From assembly GCA_018653085.1 (NCBI GenBank), contig JABIAY010000047.1:1-38404 (forward strand): a stretch of DNA of 38,404 bases, in the 5' to 3' direction. Source of the stretch: Nitrospina sp. Its GTDB lineage: Bacteria; Nitrospinota; Nitrospinia; Nitrospinales; VA-1. The position numbers and the translations under genes are program-made. Below the pieces are notes generated by a model that ran no database searches, was not told the origin of the DNA, and saw only the letters and a program-made list of their open reading frames with translations. This document shows, piece by piece, positions 24,670-33,685 of the stretch; the first letter of the stretch is position 1, and each line of letters starts with the position of its first letter.

Positions 24670-26952
24670 TTATGGGCCTAATTCCACCTTCATAGTCCGG
24701 TAGATTTTATAAAGGGCTCGGGTTTGCTCCCCGGAAAGGTCAAAAATCTGTTTCTTCAGGCCCTTCATCCTCAACTGCCGAGAAAAAAACTGGTACTGCT
24801 TCTGGGTCAGAAAATATTCGCCCTCTTGTGGCGAGGTTTCCAGGTATCGCTTCCAGTGAAGCACTGCCAAAACCGGATTCCCTGCGGACAGGTAAAAATC
24901 CCCCAGGCTTTTATTCAATTTCGGACTATCCTCTTTGACCAGCAAAGCATCATAATAAGAATCCAGTGCCTTTTCTTTATCGTTCAAATTCTCGTATGCC
25001 ACCCCCTGCTCAACGAGGAGACCAGCATCGGAAGCATTGAACGCATTCAGTTTTTTATATTCCTCCAATGCCGCCGACCATTTACCTTCAAAAAGATATT
25101 TTTGGGCTTTTTCAGCAGAAGTTTTTACCCAGTCGCTTTTATCGGCCAGCAAACTTTCCAGCCGGCGAATCTCATTCTTCACATGCTGAGCAATACCCGG
25201 ATCCTTTTCCATGGGCAGTGCCATTTTTAAGGCCGCCAATAGCCTGCCGGGGTCACTGTTGTTTTTATAATAAATCTGGATAAGGGTCCGTAGCGGGACA
25301 ACATCTCTTTTATCTGCAATCCGGCTGATTTGAAGATGCCGGATCGCCGAGCTGGTATTGTTGCGCCCCACTTCGAAATCGGAATACATCCGGTATAACT
25401 CGGAATCGAACGGGTCGATGGAAAAAGCATACCTCAATACTTTATCTGCGGTTTCATCTTGTTGCTGAATTAAATAAAAACCGTAGAGTTTGTAAACAGA
25501 AGCCAGCGTTGTATTGGTCACTCCCCAATCGGAATTTACTTTTCTCTCCGATTCCAGACATTTAATTCCATAAGTCTCTGCTTTATCCACATCAAACGAT
25601 TTCTCTTCCAGCATATAGGCATGACTCCAATTGCAATAATCTACATAACGAATCTTGGTTTGGTCCTCTGGAGCCCGCAACCCATAGAACAAAACCAGAA
25701 AGACCAAAACAAATACTGCAATGGATTTGAATTGCCTTTGGTTCCACCAGGTGCAGGCTCTGCCCACCGCATAGGCGGCAAACAGGATCAAAAACGGCGC
25801 GGAGGGAATTCGAAAGCGGGCCACCACATGAAAGAGAACCACTGAAAGAATCAGGCATGCCAGATAAGCATACAGGAGAAATATTTTTTCCCTGTTCCGG
25901 ATTGCCAGCACAACCCCCATCAGCCCTAAAGCAGAAAACAGGGAGAAGTGGCTCAACAAAAAAGGCAATACTCTGGAGTTTTCCAGATAAAGATAAGTGG
26001 AAAGGTTGGATGCCCCCTCCAGGTCGTTGAAATAAAAATACACCTTACGCCAGAGCATTTGCAAAAACCCGATGGGGTCGCTCATGATCTGCTGAAAAAT
26101 GAAAGACGCGGGAGAAAGATTTTCCATCTGATGCTCTTTCTGGAAGCGAATCAAAAGATTCGAGTCAAACCCCACACCAGAATAATCAATAAAATTTCCC
26201 GGCAGAAACGCAGTGGCTCCGCTGGAATCAAAAAACACAAACCTCCCATGAACGAGATAACACTGGACCAGCAACGGAATAAACGAAAGAAACAAGGGAA
26301 TCAAAAATATCCCCCAGCCTCTCATTCGCTCCTCTGGCCCCCAACCTTTGAAGACAAATCTATGAATATAAAAAATAACAAAAGGCAGACACAGAAAAGT
26401 ATTAGGGCGTGATTGAAAAAATAGAGACAGGGCCAGGGCGCAACCTATCAGCATCAATGAGGTAGGAGATTCGCGTAAACAGATCAGCGCATAAAACGAG
26501 AGAATTCCCAAAAAGGTAATGAAGGCGGCACGAAGAATGATCCCTTCATATATGATTTCTGTGGAGTAAAAGGCAAAACCGATAAATGCCAAAAGACCCA
26601 CACGAACATCAAACAGCCTTTTCCCTATCAAGAATATTAGAACCGCGCCCAGAGCCCCCAGTATAAATTGCAGGCCGTAGACCACATAAAAATTTCTGCC
26701 AAATATAAAATAAAGGCTTCCCAGAAAATACTTATAAAGGGGGGAATAGCTGTTATTGGGTGACCGGGCCAACACATCACCCGCCGCAAAATTCAACGCG
26801 CCCTGATCAAAGTTGAAATGATCATAAACAGGAAGGACGATATCAAAATAAGGCAGCTGGGAAAGCTCAACAAAATAAAGAACACGAACAGCCAGAGCAA
26901 TCAGGAAAAGTCCGGAAAGAACTAAAAGGGGTCGAGGGTAAGTTTGCACCAT
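24670..26952 (-). CDS. large GT-C-like membrane protein with C-terminal TPRs
   Basis: 760 aa from the ATG at 26952; a TTG 15 nt upstream is the alternative. Around ten membrane helices occupy residues 1-430, with a first loop DIVLPVYDHFNFDQGALNFAAGDVL, then RSPNNSYSPLYKYFLGSLY, the pattern of PMT/GT39-like GT-C enzymes. After TIRYVDY the soluble part (about 450-760) is a helical repeat domain with clear TPRs (YEEKALDSYYDALLVKEDSPKLNKSLGDFYL and similar). It should work in the inner membrane and use a polyprenyl-linked donor; the acceptor is unknown. It sits between queG and hemE on the same strand, probably by chance of operon order. Confidence 0.8.
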   Translation of the reverse strand: MVQTYPRPLLVLSGLFLIALAVRVLYFVELSQLPYFDIVLPVYDHFNFDQGALNFAAGDVLARSPNNSYSPLYKYFLGSLYFIFGRNFYVVYGLQFILGALGAVLIFLIGKRLFDVRVGLLAFIGFAFYSTEIIYEGIILRAAFITFLGILSFYALICLRESPTSLMLIGCALALSLFFQSRPNTFLCLPFVIFYIHRFVFKGWGPEERMRGWGIFLIPLFLSFIPLLVQCYLVHGRFVFFDSSGATAFLPGNFIDYSGVGFDSNLLIRFQKEHQMENLSPASFIFQQIMSDPIGFLQMLWRKVYFYFNDLEGASNLSTYLYLENSRVLPFLLSHFSLFSALGLMGVVLAIRNREKIFLLYAYLACLILSVVLFHVVARFRIPSAPFLILFAAYAVGRACTWWNQRQFKSIAVFVLVFLVLFYGLRAPEDQTKIRYVDYCNWSHAYMLEEKSFDVDKAETYGIKCLESERKVNSDWGVTNTTLASVYKLYGFYLIQQQDETADKVLRYAFSIDPFDSELYRMYSDFEVGRNNTSSAIRHLQISRIADKRDVVPLRTLIQIYYKNNSDPGRLLAALKMALPMEKDPGIAQHVKNEIRRLESLLADKSDWVKTSAEKAQKYLFEGKWSAALEEYKKLNAFNASDAGLLVEQGVAYENLNDKEKALDSYYDALLVKEDSPKLNKSLGDFYLSAGNPVLAVLHWKRYLETSPQEGEYFLTQKQYQFFSRQLRMKGLKKQIFDLSGEQTRALYKIYRTMKVELGP

Positions 26953-26991
26953 AATGGGAAACACCAAACCTATGATGAAGTTGACATACGC

Positions 26992-28131
26992 TTACGAGGT
27001 GGCAAATCGAGCCACCACTCTTTCCAGCTCTTCGAGGACAATATCTTCCTTCTCATTATTTAATTTTTCCTGAATAGCAGGAAGGATTTCGAGCCCTGAA
27101 AGTTCGCCCAGAGCCCAGACCGCGTGCGCCCGGATCAAGGGTTCCTCGTCATCCAGCACCTTGAGCAGAGGAGGTATGGCCTGCGGATTGCCGGAATTGC
27201 CCAGGGCAACGGCAACATTTCTCAGCAGTCCCCTTCGTTTTATCCGCTTGATCGGGCTTCCCTTGAACCTTCGGCTGAACATTTCTCCAGTGATCTGAAT
27301 CAAGTCAATCAAGTTGAGCGTGTCCTGCTTGTTTTGAAAGTCCGGCTCATCGGTTTTAACCGCATGAGAATTCCACGGGCAAACTATCTGGCAGTCATCG
27401 CAACCGTAAATTCTATTGCCAATTGCTTTTCTATACTCAACGGGTATGACTCCTTTCAACTCAATAGTGAGGTAGGAAATACACCGGTTTGAATCCAGAA
27501 CATAGGGGGCGATGATGGCCTTTGTCGGGCAGATATCTATACAACTCCGGCAGGTGCCGCAATGATCCTCAACAGGCTGGGATTGAGGAAGGACCACATC
27601 GGTCAGTATTTCAGAAAGAAAGTACCAGGACCCCACACCCTGGGTGAGAAGATTGGTATGCTTGCCAATCCAGCCCAAGCCCGCTTGTTGGGCCAAAGGC
27701 TTTTCGAGCAGGGGGCCCGTGTCTACATAAATCCGGGTTCTGCATCCCTCAAACTTCGCCTGGATTTTTTCCTCCATCTGTCGCAAACGCGGCGTGATGG
27801 TATCGTGGTAATCCTTGTTTAAAGCGTAGATGGAAATATCCGCAATATCACGATGCTCGACATAGCTCATATCCTTTTCCATTGCATAGTAATTGGTGCG
27901 AAAACAGAGAATGCTTTTTACACCCTCCAGCACAAGATGAGGATTTTTCCGCTTCTCCTCACCACGCCGCATATAGGCCATTTCGCCGGCATAACCTTCA
28001 TCCAGCCATTCCCCGAACCTCTCACCAGCTGGGCCCAGTTCAGGATGAGCCACCCCGAATCCATCAAAACCCAGGCTTTCCGCAAAAGCTTTAAGCTCGG
28101 CCAACTGCTCTTGTTTTTCTAAAAGATTCAT
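26992..28131 (-). CDS. queG: epoxyqueuosine reductase with HEAT-like tail
   Basis: 379 aa. An N-terminal corrinoid-binding region is followed by YVDTGPLLEKPLAQQAGLGWIGKHTN, including the catalytic Asp. Two 4Fe-4S motifs are intact: CGTCRSCIDICPTKAI and CDDCQIVCPWN, with a third cysteine nearby (NRCISY). The C-terminal 60 residues form HEAT-like repeats (IPPLLKVLDDEEPLIRAHAVWALGEL). It performs the last step of queuosine synthesis in tRNA (epoxyqueuosine to queuosine) using cobalamin. It is divergent from the HDAC gene with a 155-nt gap. Confidence 0.95.
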   Translation of the reverse strand: MNLLEKQEQLAELKAFAESLGFDGFGVAHPELGPAGERFGEWLDEGYAGEMAYMRRGEEKRKNPHLVLEGVKSILCFRTNYYAMEKDMSYVEHRDIADISIYALNKDYHDTITPRLRQMEEKIQAKFEGCRTRIYVDTGPLLEKPLAQQAGLGWIGKHTNLLTQGVGSWYFLSEILTDVVLPQSQPVEDHCGTCRSCIDICPTKAIIAPYVLDSNRCISYLTIELKGVIPVEYRKAIGNRIYGCDDCQIVCPWNSHAVKTDEPDFQNKQDTLNLIDLIQITGEMFSRRFKGSPIKRIKRRGLLRNVAVALGNSGNPQAIPPLLKVLDDEEPLIRAHAVWALGELSGLEILPAIQEKLNNEKEDIVLEELERVVARFATS

Positions 28132-28286
28132 AAACTTAAGGAAGTTGATTCAATTCATGGATTCTGATATTCTCAAACTACTCAACGGACTTAATAAGTC
28201 GAAAAATTTTTTGCTGGCCAGATGGAGTTATTGCTCTCTGGGTCCAGCACCATGCTGGCGCCGAGTGGTTAAACGGGAAAGTTCTT

Positions 28287-29240
28287 ATGACGAATAAAAC
28301 GGGTTACGCATCGGATCCATTTTACCTCAGGCATGAAACTGAACCGCACCCCGAAAACCCCGGTCGATTAACAGCCATTCAGAACCGGCTGGAGTCCTCT
28401 GAATTTTACAACAACCTCACTCCAATACAACCCCGCAAAGCCACTGTGGAAGAAATTAGCCGGGTGCATGATGCCGGCTATGTCGCAAGCGTTAAGCAGA
28501 GTTGCGTGGACGAGGTACGTAATTTGGACGGCGATACGGTAATCTCTTCCGACTCCTATGATGCGGCACTTTTAAGCGCCGGGGCAGGAATGAGTGCCAT
28601 TGATCAACTCATCGATGGTAGTATCCATAACGCCTTTTGCGCTGTGCGCCCACCGGGGCACCATGCCGAGCAAGACCATGCAATGGGGTTCTGCCTGTTC
28701 AACAATGTGGCAATAGCCGCCCGATACGCGCAAAAAATAAAAGGACTGAACAAGATTTTTATTTTCGATTGGGACGTGCATCATGGCAACGGCACCCAGC
28801 ACTCGTTTTATAATGACCCATCCATTTATTACGGTAGCGCGCATCAATACCCGTTTTATCCCGGCACAGGGGCGGCAGGAGAAACCGGTACTGGAGATGG
28901 GCTGGGCACCACATTGAACCTTCCAATGGATGCCTACGCAGATGATGACGATTACCTTTCCGCAGTGGAAAATAAACTGATACCAGAAATTCAACGCTAC
29001 AAACCCGATCTGATAATTATTTCGGCCGGCTTTGATGCGCATCAGAAGGATCCCCTGGGCCAAATAGAGTTGACCACCGATTGCTTTGGTAAAATGACCG
29101 AATTGATGATGAGTGTTGCCGGGGATGTTTGCGATGGACGGTTACTCTCCATGCTCGAAGGAGGCTACGACTATGACGCGTTGAGTGACTCGGTCCGGCT
29201 TCACATGCAAACTTTATTAACCTTTAAACCTGAGAACTAA
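28287..29240 (+). CDS. HDAC-family (class II-like) deacylase
   Basis: 317 aa, a single arginase/deacetylase fold. The catalytic His pair is in [16 protein letters not shown], the zinc ligands are D163 and H165 in [11 protein letters not shown] plus the Asp of [15 protein letters not shown], and the substrate-side tyrosine loop is LEGGYDYD. Substrates of bacterial members range from acetylpolyamines to acetyl-lysine in proteins and acetoin; which applies here is open. The stop lies 3 nt before the ATG of the Clp gene, so they are in one operon. The ribosome site is weak. Confidence 0.92.
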   Translation: MTNKTGYASDPFYLRHETEPHPENPGRLTAIQNRLESSEFYNNLTPIQPRKATVEEISRVHDAGYVASVKQSCVDEVRNLDGDTVISSDSYDAALLSAGAGMSAIDQLIDGSIHNAFCAVRPPGHHAEQDHAMGFCLFNNVAIAARYAQKIKGLNKIFIFDWDVHHGNGTQHSFYNDPSIYYGSAHQYPFYPGTGAAGETGTGDGLGTTLNLPMDAYADDDDYLSAVENKLIPEIQRYKPDLIIISAGFDAHQKDPLGQIELTTDCFGKMTELMMSVAGDVCDGRLLSMLEGGYDYDALSDSVRLHMQTLLTFKPEN

Positions 29241-29243
29241 AAT

Positions 29244-31694
29244 ATGCTTCAACAGCATATCCGCAATTTTACAGACAAGGTGATCGAAGCCCTCAATGTA
29301 GGCTCCATGGAAATGATCAACCTGCACCAGGATACGTTGACGCCGGATTTCGTTTTGCTCGGCCTGCTGTCGCAGGAAGATTCCATGATCGTGGAAATTC
29401 TTGAAACCGCTTATCCCCACGACTTGGAGATTTCCCAAAAAATTATTGAAAAAATTTATTCCCTGCAAAAAGATGAACCGAAGTTCCACAGTTCTGCCAT
29501 AGGGCATATTCAGGTTCCAAAAGAAACAGAGGCTTTATTCAAAGCCGCCCAGGAGCAGGCAAAAGCATTGGGTGACAAGTTCATTGGGCTGGAAGCCTTG
29601 TTCCTGTCCCACTTTGATAGTAGCCTGGGAAAAATGCCTGCCCTGCTTGCGGAAATGGGAGTGACCTACGAAAAGGTCAAGAATGAGATTGAATCCCTGC
29701 GTGGAGGCCGGACCATCAGTGAAAAAGATGCTGAAGGCAAATCTGATATTCTGGCACAATTCACCACCGACCTTACAGACCTGGCTCGCAAAGGGGATCT
29801 GGACCCCGTCATCGGAAGAGAAAAGGAAATCAACCGCATCATCCAGATTCTTTCCCGCAGACGAAAAAACAATCCCGTAATTATCGGGGAACCGGGAGTA
29901 GGGAAAACCGTCATCGTGGAACGCCTTGCACAGAGAATCGTCAACGCCGAAGTTCCGGATACCCTGCTGGGCAAAAAGGTCAAGGTATTGGAGATGTCAG
30001 AGATCATCGCTGGCGCCAAAATGCGTGGTGAATTCGAAGAACGCATGAAAGCGGTGAAAGACGAAATCATCGCCGCCCAGGGAAACATCATCCTCTTTAT
30101 CGATGAACTCCATACAATCGTCAGCGCAGGAGCGGGGGGAGGAGGCGTTGATGCCTCAAATATGCTCAAAGCCGCTCTTTCCAAAGGACAGCTTCAGTGC
30201 ATCGGAGCCACCACATCGGATGAATACAAAAAACATATTGAGGAAGATAAAGCCCTGTCGCGAAGATTCCAGCCCATTCTGGTCGAGGAACCTTCTGTTG
30301 AAGGCACCATTAAGATTCTTGATGGATTGAAGTCACACTATGAAAAACACCATTCGATCCGGTTCAAGGAGGAAGCCCTGATCACTGCCGCAAAACTTTC
30401 TGAAAAACATATCTCTGACCGGGCTCTGCCCGATAAGGCTGTGGATTTACTGGATGAGGCGGGCGCTCAAAAACACCTGGCCCTGATTAATGTTCCCACT
30501 CATGTAAGGGAATTGGAAAACGAAAAAAACCGGCTGAACCTAAAGCAGAAGGAAGAATTCGAGCAACAAAATTTTCAAGCTGTTGCCGCCCTTCGGCAGG
30601 AAATTCTTACCATTGATGAAAAACTTGAAAAGGAACGTGGCGACTGGAAACAAACTCTCACCACTATGGACAACTATGTCACCGCCGAAGATATCGCTAC
30701 TGTGGTGGCAGACTGGACGGGAATTCCTGTCAATAAAATTCAGGAAACCGAGCAGGACAAACTGACTCACATGGAAGCCAACCTGCATAAGAGGGTCGTT
30801 GGGCAGGATAATGCTATCATAGCTGTTAGTAACGCCATTCGAAGAAACCGAGCGGGCCTTAAGGAAAAAGACAAACCCATCGGGGCCTTCCTCCTGCTTG
30901 GCCCGACCGGGGTGGGAAAAACAGAGCTGGCAAAGGCCCTGGCGGAATTTCTTCTTGATGATGAAAACAGACTGATCCGGCTCGACATGTCCGAATACAT
31001 GGAAAAACATTCCGTCTCAAAAATCATTGGATCTCCACCGGGTTATGTCGGATACGATGAGGGAGGCCAACTGACTGAAAAAGTCCGCAGACATCCCTAC
31101 TCTGTCATTCTTCTGGACGAGCTGGAAAAAGCACATCCTGACGTATTCAATATTCTTCTGCAACTGCTGGATGACGGCAGACTAACAGATGCTCATGGCC
31201 GTGTAACCAGTTTCAAAAATGCCATCATCATTGGCACATCTAACATCGGTTCGAAAACTATTTCTGAACCCAATAAAGGAATCGGGTTTGGAACAAAAGA
31301 AGCCAGCAAGCAATATGAGGTTATTAAAAACCTGGTACTCAACGAAGCAAAAAAACTCTTCAAACCCGAGTTCCTCAACCGCCTTGACGATTTAATTGTC
31401 TTCCACGCTTTGACAAGGGAAAATATTCGCGCGATTGCTGATTTGATGATTCAACACCTCAACAACCGCCTGAACGATAAAAACCTATCCCTCAGCGTGG
31501 ACTCCAAAGCCATCGATAAACTTTCAGAAGAAGGTTATAGTGAGATCTATGGTGCCCGGCCTTTAAAACGTTTGATCGAAAAAGAAATCGAAAACCCTAT
31601 CTCCATGCAAATCCTAACCGGGACGTTCAAGCTGGGGGATCAAATAAATGTAACCCTCAAGAGGGGCAAGTACAGTTTCTCCAACGGAAAATGA
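29244..31694 (+). CDS. clpC: ClpC-type AAA+ unfoldase
   Basis: 816 aa. Two Clp N-repeats (about 1-150) precede D1 with Walker A GEPGVGKT (215-222) and Walker B LFIDELH; a short UVR-like middle (about 415-460) suggests ClpC rather than ClpB. D2 has Walker A GPTGVGKT (553-560), Walker B LLDELEKAHPD and the sensor region. I680-G681-F682 in NKGIGFG matches the ClpP-docking loop of ClpA/ClpC, so it likely feeds a ClpP protease. It is immediately downstream of an HDAC-like deacylase (3 nt) and overlaps the next gene by 4 nt (ATGA). Confidence 0.92.
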   Translation: MLQQHIRNFTDKVIEALNVGSMEMINLHQDTLTPDFVLLGLLSQEDSMIVEILETAYPHDLEISQKIIEKIYSLQKDEPKFHSSAIGHIQVPKETEALFKAAQEQAKALGDKFIGLEALFLSHFDSSLGKMPALLAEMGVTYEKVKNEIESLRGGRTISEKDAEGKSDILAQFTTDLTDLARKGDLDPVIGREKEINRIIQILSRRRKNNPVIIGEPGVGKTVIVERLAQRIVNAEVPDTLLGKKVKVLEMSEIIAGAKMRGEFEERMKAVKDEIIAAQGNIILFIDELHTIVSAGAGGGGVDASNMLKAALSKGQLQCIGATTSDEYKKHIEEDKALSRRFQPILVEEPSVEGTIKILDGLKSHYEKHHSIRFKEEALITAAKLSEKHISDRALPDKAVDLLDEAGAQKHLALINVPTHVRELENEKNRLNLKQKEEFEQQNFQAVAALRQEILTIDEKLEKERGDWKQTLTTMDNYVTAEDIATVVADWTGIPVNKIQETEQDKLTHMEANLHKRVVGQDNAIIAVSNAIRRNRAGLKEKDKPIGAFLLLGPTGVGKTELAKALAEFLLDDENRLIRLDMSEYMEKHSVSKIIGSPPGYVGYDEGGQLTEKVRRHPYSVILLDELEKAHPDVFNILLQLLDDGRLTDAHGRVTSFKNAIIIGTSNIGSKTISEPNKGIGFGTKEASKQYEVIKNLVLNEAKKLFKPEFLNRLDDLIVFHALTRENIRAIADLMIQHLNNRLNDKNLSLSVDSKAIDKLSEEGYSEIYGARPLKRLIEKEIENPISMQILTGTFKLGDQINVTLKRGKYSFSNGK

Positions 31695-32242
31695 AATCGC
31701 TTTCCCACGACACCGAGAACATCGCGCAAAACAAGAGAATAATCATCATGGCTTTAATGGTGGCATTGGGGGTGATATTGCATCGCCTTGAAGCCTTGCT
31801 CCCCCTACCCACCCCCTGGGTCAAGCTGGGCCTGGCCAACCTGATGACCCTTATGGCCCTGGTTTATTTGGGAACCAAAGAGGCTTTTATCGTAACCCTG
31901 CTCCGGGTCATACTGGGTTCCATTCTTGCGGGAACATTTTTAGGTCCCACCTTTTTCCTCAGTCTGGTGGGAGGCCTGGCCGGCACTGCAATCATGTGCG
32001 GAGTTTACAACAGGGGAAAAGGACCGTTCAGCCTTGTTGGCGTCAGTGTTTGTGGAGCCTATACCCACACCTTCATTACCGCAGTCTGTGTTTACTTTTT
32101 TCTTATAAAACAAGCTTCCTTTTTCGTCCTGCTTCCCTTTTTCTTCTCACTGGCTCTGATTACCGGCAGCCTGACCGGAGTAATCGGAAATCTTTTATCC
32201 CGTCAAATGGGATTTCCGCTGAAGCACTCCCAAGCCAGTTAA
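31691..32242 (+). CDS. Gx-transporter-family / Hpre_diP_synt_I membrane protein
   Basis: 183 aa with five to six membrane segments. The motif VALGVILHRLEALLPLPTPWVKLGLANLMTLMAL is typical of the Hpre_diP_synt_I (Gx transporter) family, as is FLGPTFFLSLVGGLAG. Members are S-component-like membrane proteins, often paired with polyprenyl synthesis or an FMN-binding partner; neither lies beside this one. Translation is probably coupled: its ATG shares four bases with the clpC TGA. Confidence 0.88.
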   Translation: MKSLSHDTENIAQNKRIIIMALMVALGVILHRLEALLPLPTPWVKLGLANLMTLMALVYLGTKEAFIVTLLRVILGSILAGTFLGPTFFLSLVGGLAGTAIMCGVYNRGKGPFSLVGVSVCGAYTHTFITAVCVYFFLIKQASFFVLLPFFFSLALITGSLTGVIGNLLSRQMGFPLKHSQAS

Positions 32243-32338
32243 AGGTTTTAGGGTTAAAATCCGATAAAATTCTTTTAGACTTTGGGCCATTCTTGTTCTA
32301 AAATCTATTAGGTACAAATAACAATTGGAATTGTTTTA

Positions 32339-32518
32339 ATGAGTAATCCATCCGATCCAGACAGCAAGCTTGCCTTATTAGCAGAATTCTGGGATTTCCT
32401 CAAAACCCGGAAAAAATGGTGGCTGGGACCCATTGTCTTCATCATGCTACTGATGAGCCTGCTTATCGTGCTGACAGAAGGCAGTGCCGTTGCCCCTTTT
32501 ATTTACACCCTGTTCTAG
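32339..32518 (+). CDS. DUF5989 small membrane protein
   Basis: 59 aa, easily missed because it is short. The sequence [47 protein letters not shown] is the DUF5989 pattern: an amphipathic helix with KWW, one membrane segment and a conserved FIYTLF end. Function unknown; the family is often near carbamoyltransferases or glycosyl-biosynthesis membrane proteins. A GGAATT lies about 10 nt upstream. It ends 8 nt before the GT2 start, so they are probably co-translated. Confidence 0.85.
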   Translation: MSNPSDPDSKLALLAEFWDFLKTRKKWWLGPIVFIMLLMSLLIVLTEGSAVAPFIYTLF

Positions 32519-32526
32519 ACCTTACC

Positions 32527-33213
32527 TTGGTTAAACTTTCCATCGTCATTCCGGTTTACAACGAACGCGACACGCTTCATGTCGTGATTTCCAAGGTCGA
32601 GGCTGTGGATTATGAAAAAGAAATCATCCTTATAGATGATTACTCCACAGACGGGACGCGGGATGTTTTAAAAGAATATGAAGGCAGGGAAAATTTCCAG
32701 GTCCTTTACCATGACCGCAATAAAGGTAAAGGCGCCGCATTACGGACGGGCTTTTCCAAAACCAATGGGGAGATCATCATCATTCAAGATGCTGACCTTG
32801 AGTACAATCCTGCGGACTACGGAATATTACTGGAACCCATTCTGGACGGGCGAGCCGATGTAGTGTATGGTTCCCGGTTTCTGGGAGGCCCTCATCGGGT
32901 ATTGTTCTACTGGCATTACCTCGGCAATAAATTTCTTACCACCTTGTCGAATATGTCTACCAATCTAAACCTGACCGACATGGAAACCGGCTACAAGGTT
33001 TTTACAAAAGAAGTGAACGATGCCCTGACTTTCAAATGCAACCGTTTTGGTTTTGAACCCGAATTCACCGCCAAGGTCGCAAAGAAAAAATTCCGGATCT
33101 ACGAAGTCCCCATCTCGTATAGTGGCAGGGATTACTCAGAAGGGAAAAAAATCACCTGGAAGGACGGCTTCGCCGCTCTCTGGTATATTTTTAAATTCAG
33201 GTTTTCGGATTAA
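32527..33213 (+). CDS. GT2 glycosyltransferase, dolichol-phosphate-mannose-synthase-like
   Basis: 228 aa from a TTG at 32527, directly before the GT2 fold start [19 protein letters not shown]; a longer frame from 32416 runs through the small DUF5989 gene in another frame and is not real. Motifs seen are IDDYSTDGT, the DXD-type QDADLEYNP and the [17 protein letters not shown] region seen in Dpm1-like enzymes that load sugar on polyprenyl phosphate. It lacks C-terminal membrane helices. Such an enzyme would supply the lipid-linked sugar for the GT-C proteins elsewhere in the window. No good ribosome site precedes the TTG. Confidence 0.85.
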   Translation: MVKLSIVIPVYNERDTLHVVISKVEAVDYEKEIILIDDYSTDGTRDVLKEYEGRENFQVLYHDRNKGKGAALRTGFSKTNGEIIIIQDADLEYNPADYGILLEPILDGRADVVYGSRFLGGPHRVLFYWHYLGNKFLTTLSNMSTNLNLTDMETGYKVFTKEVNDALTFKCNRFGFEPEFTAKVAKKKFRIYEVPISYSGRDYSEGKKITWKDGFAALWYIFKFRFSD

Positions 33214-33357
33214 TCCCCACTCGTCGCCAGCGTGATACCCCTTCGGGGCACGAAGGCAAATGATGAGCATAACGCGCGACCCAGTGAGCCGTCGCTTTTT
33301 CTGGCGAGCAAAGAGTTGTCTCGGCGCAATCAAGCCCTTGCCCAGCTGCCTCCCCTG

Positions 33358-33672
33358 CTAAGGGGAACATTCTTCCAGTAATCTACGGGCTCGCTCTGCA
33401 TCTTCTCTGAGCGTCCAAAGCCGAACCTTCATAAGATCCGCAACCGGCGCAGGCTCTGCATGAAAAGATATATTCTCCAACTGGCAGGGAATGCCCTCGC
33501 TTTCCAGAAAACCCCGCATAATATAAGCCTTGGCTTCGTTTAAAACCGTACAAAGCACCACCAGATCAGGGGCCTCACTCTGCTCCACTGACGATGCAAC
33601 CTCTATATTGCAAGCTGGGCAACTAGAAGATGTGTCGGAAAACTTTTCATCACACTTAGGGCATATCTGCAT
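33358..33672 (-). CDS. zinc-ribbon plus DUF2007 protein
   Basis: 104 aa. The N-terminus has CPKC and CPAC pairs (residues 4-7 and 18-21), a rubredoxin-like zinc ribbon. From about residue 36 the DUF2007 domain follows: LVVLCTVLNEAKAYIMRGFLESEGIPCQLENI, then the VADLMKVRLWTLREDAERARRLLEE end. DUF2007 is suggested to sense small ligands or act in signalling; no certain role. It is 13 nt after the heptosyltransferase gene. Confidence 0.85.
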   Translation of the reverse strand: MQICPKCDEKFSDTSSSCPACNIEVASSVEQSEAPDLVVLCTVLNEAKAYIMRGFLESEGIPCQLENISFHAEPAPVADLMKVRLWTLREDAERARRLLEECSP

Positions 33673-33685
33673 ATTTTTGCTAACT

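Noticed and set aside
28250..28286. tRNA-like D-arm string GCCGAGTGGTTAA before the HDAC gene
   Set aside because: No acceptor, anticodon or T arm can be formed around it, and the HDAC start follows immediately.
32416..32526. N-terminal extension of the GT2 frame as coding
   Set aside because: It overlaps the DUF5989 gene in another frame, is Cys/His-rich and unlike GT2 proteins, and the fold begins right at the TTG.
33136..33333. 65-codon minus frame overlapping the end of the GT2 gene
   Set aside because: Mostly antisense to the GT2 coding sequence, no ribosome site and no motif.
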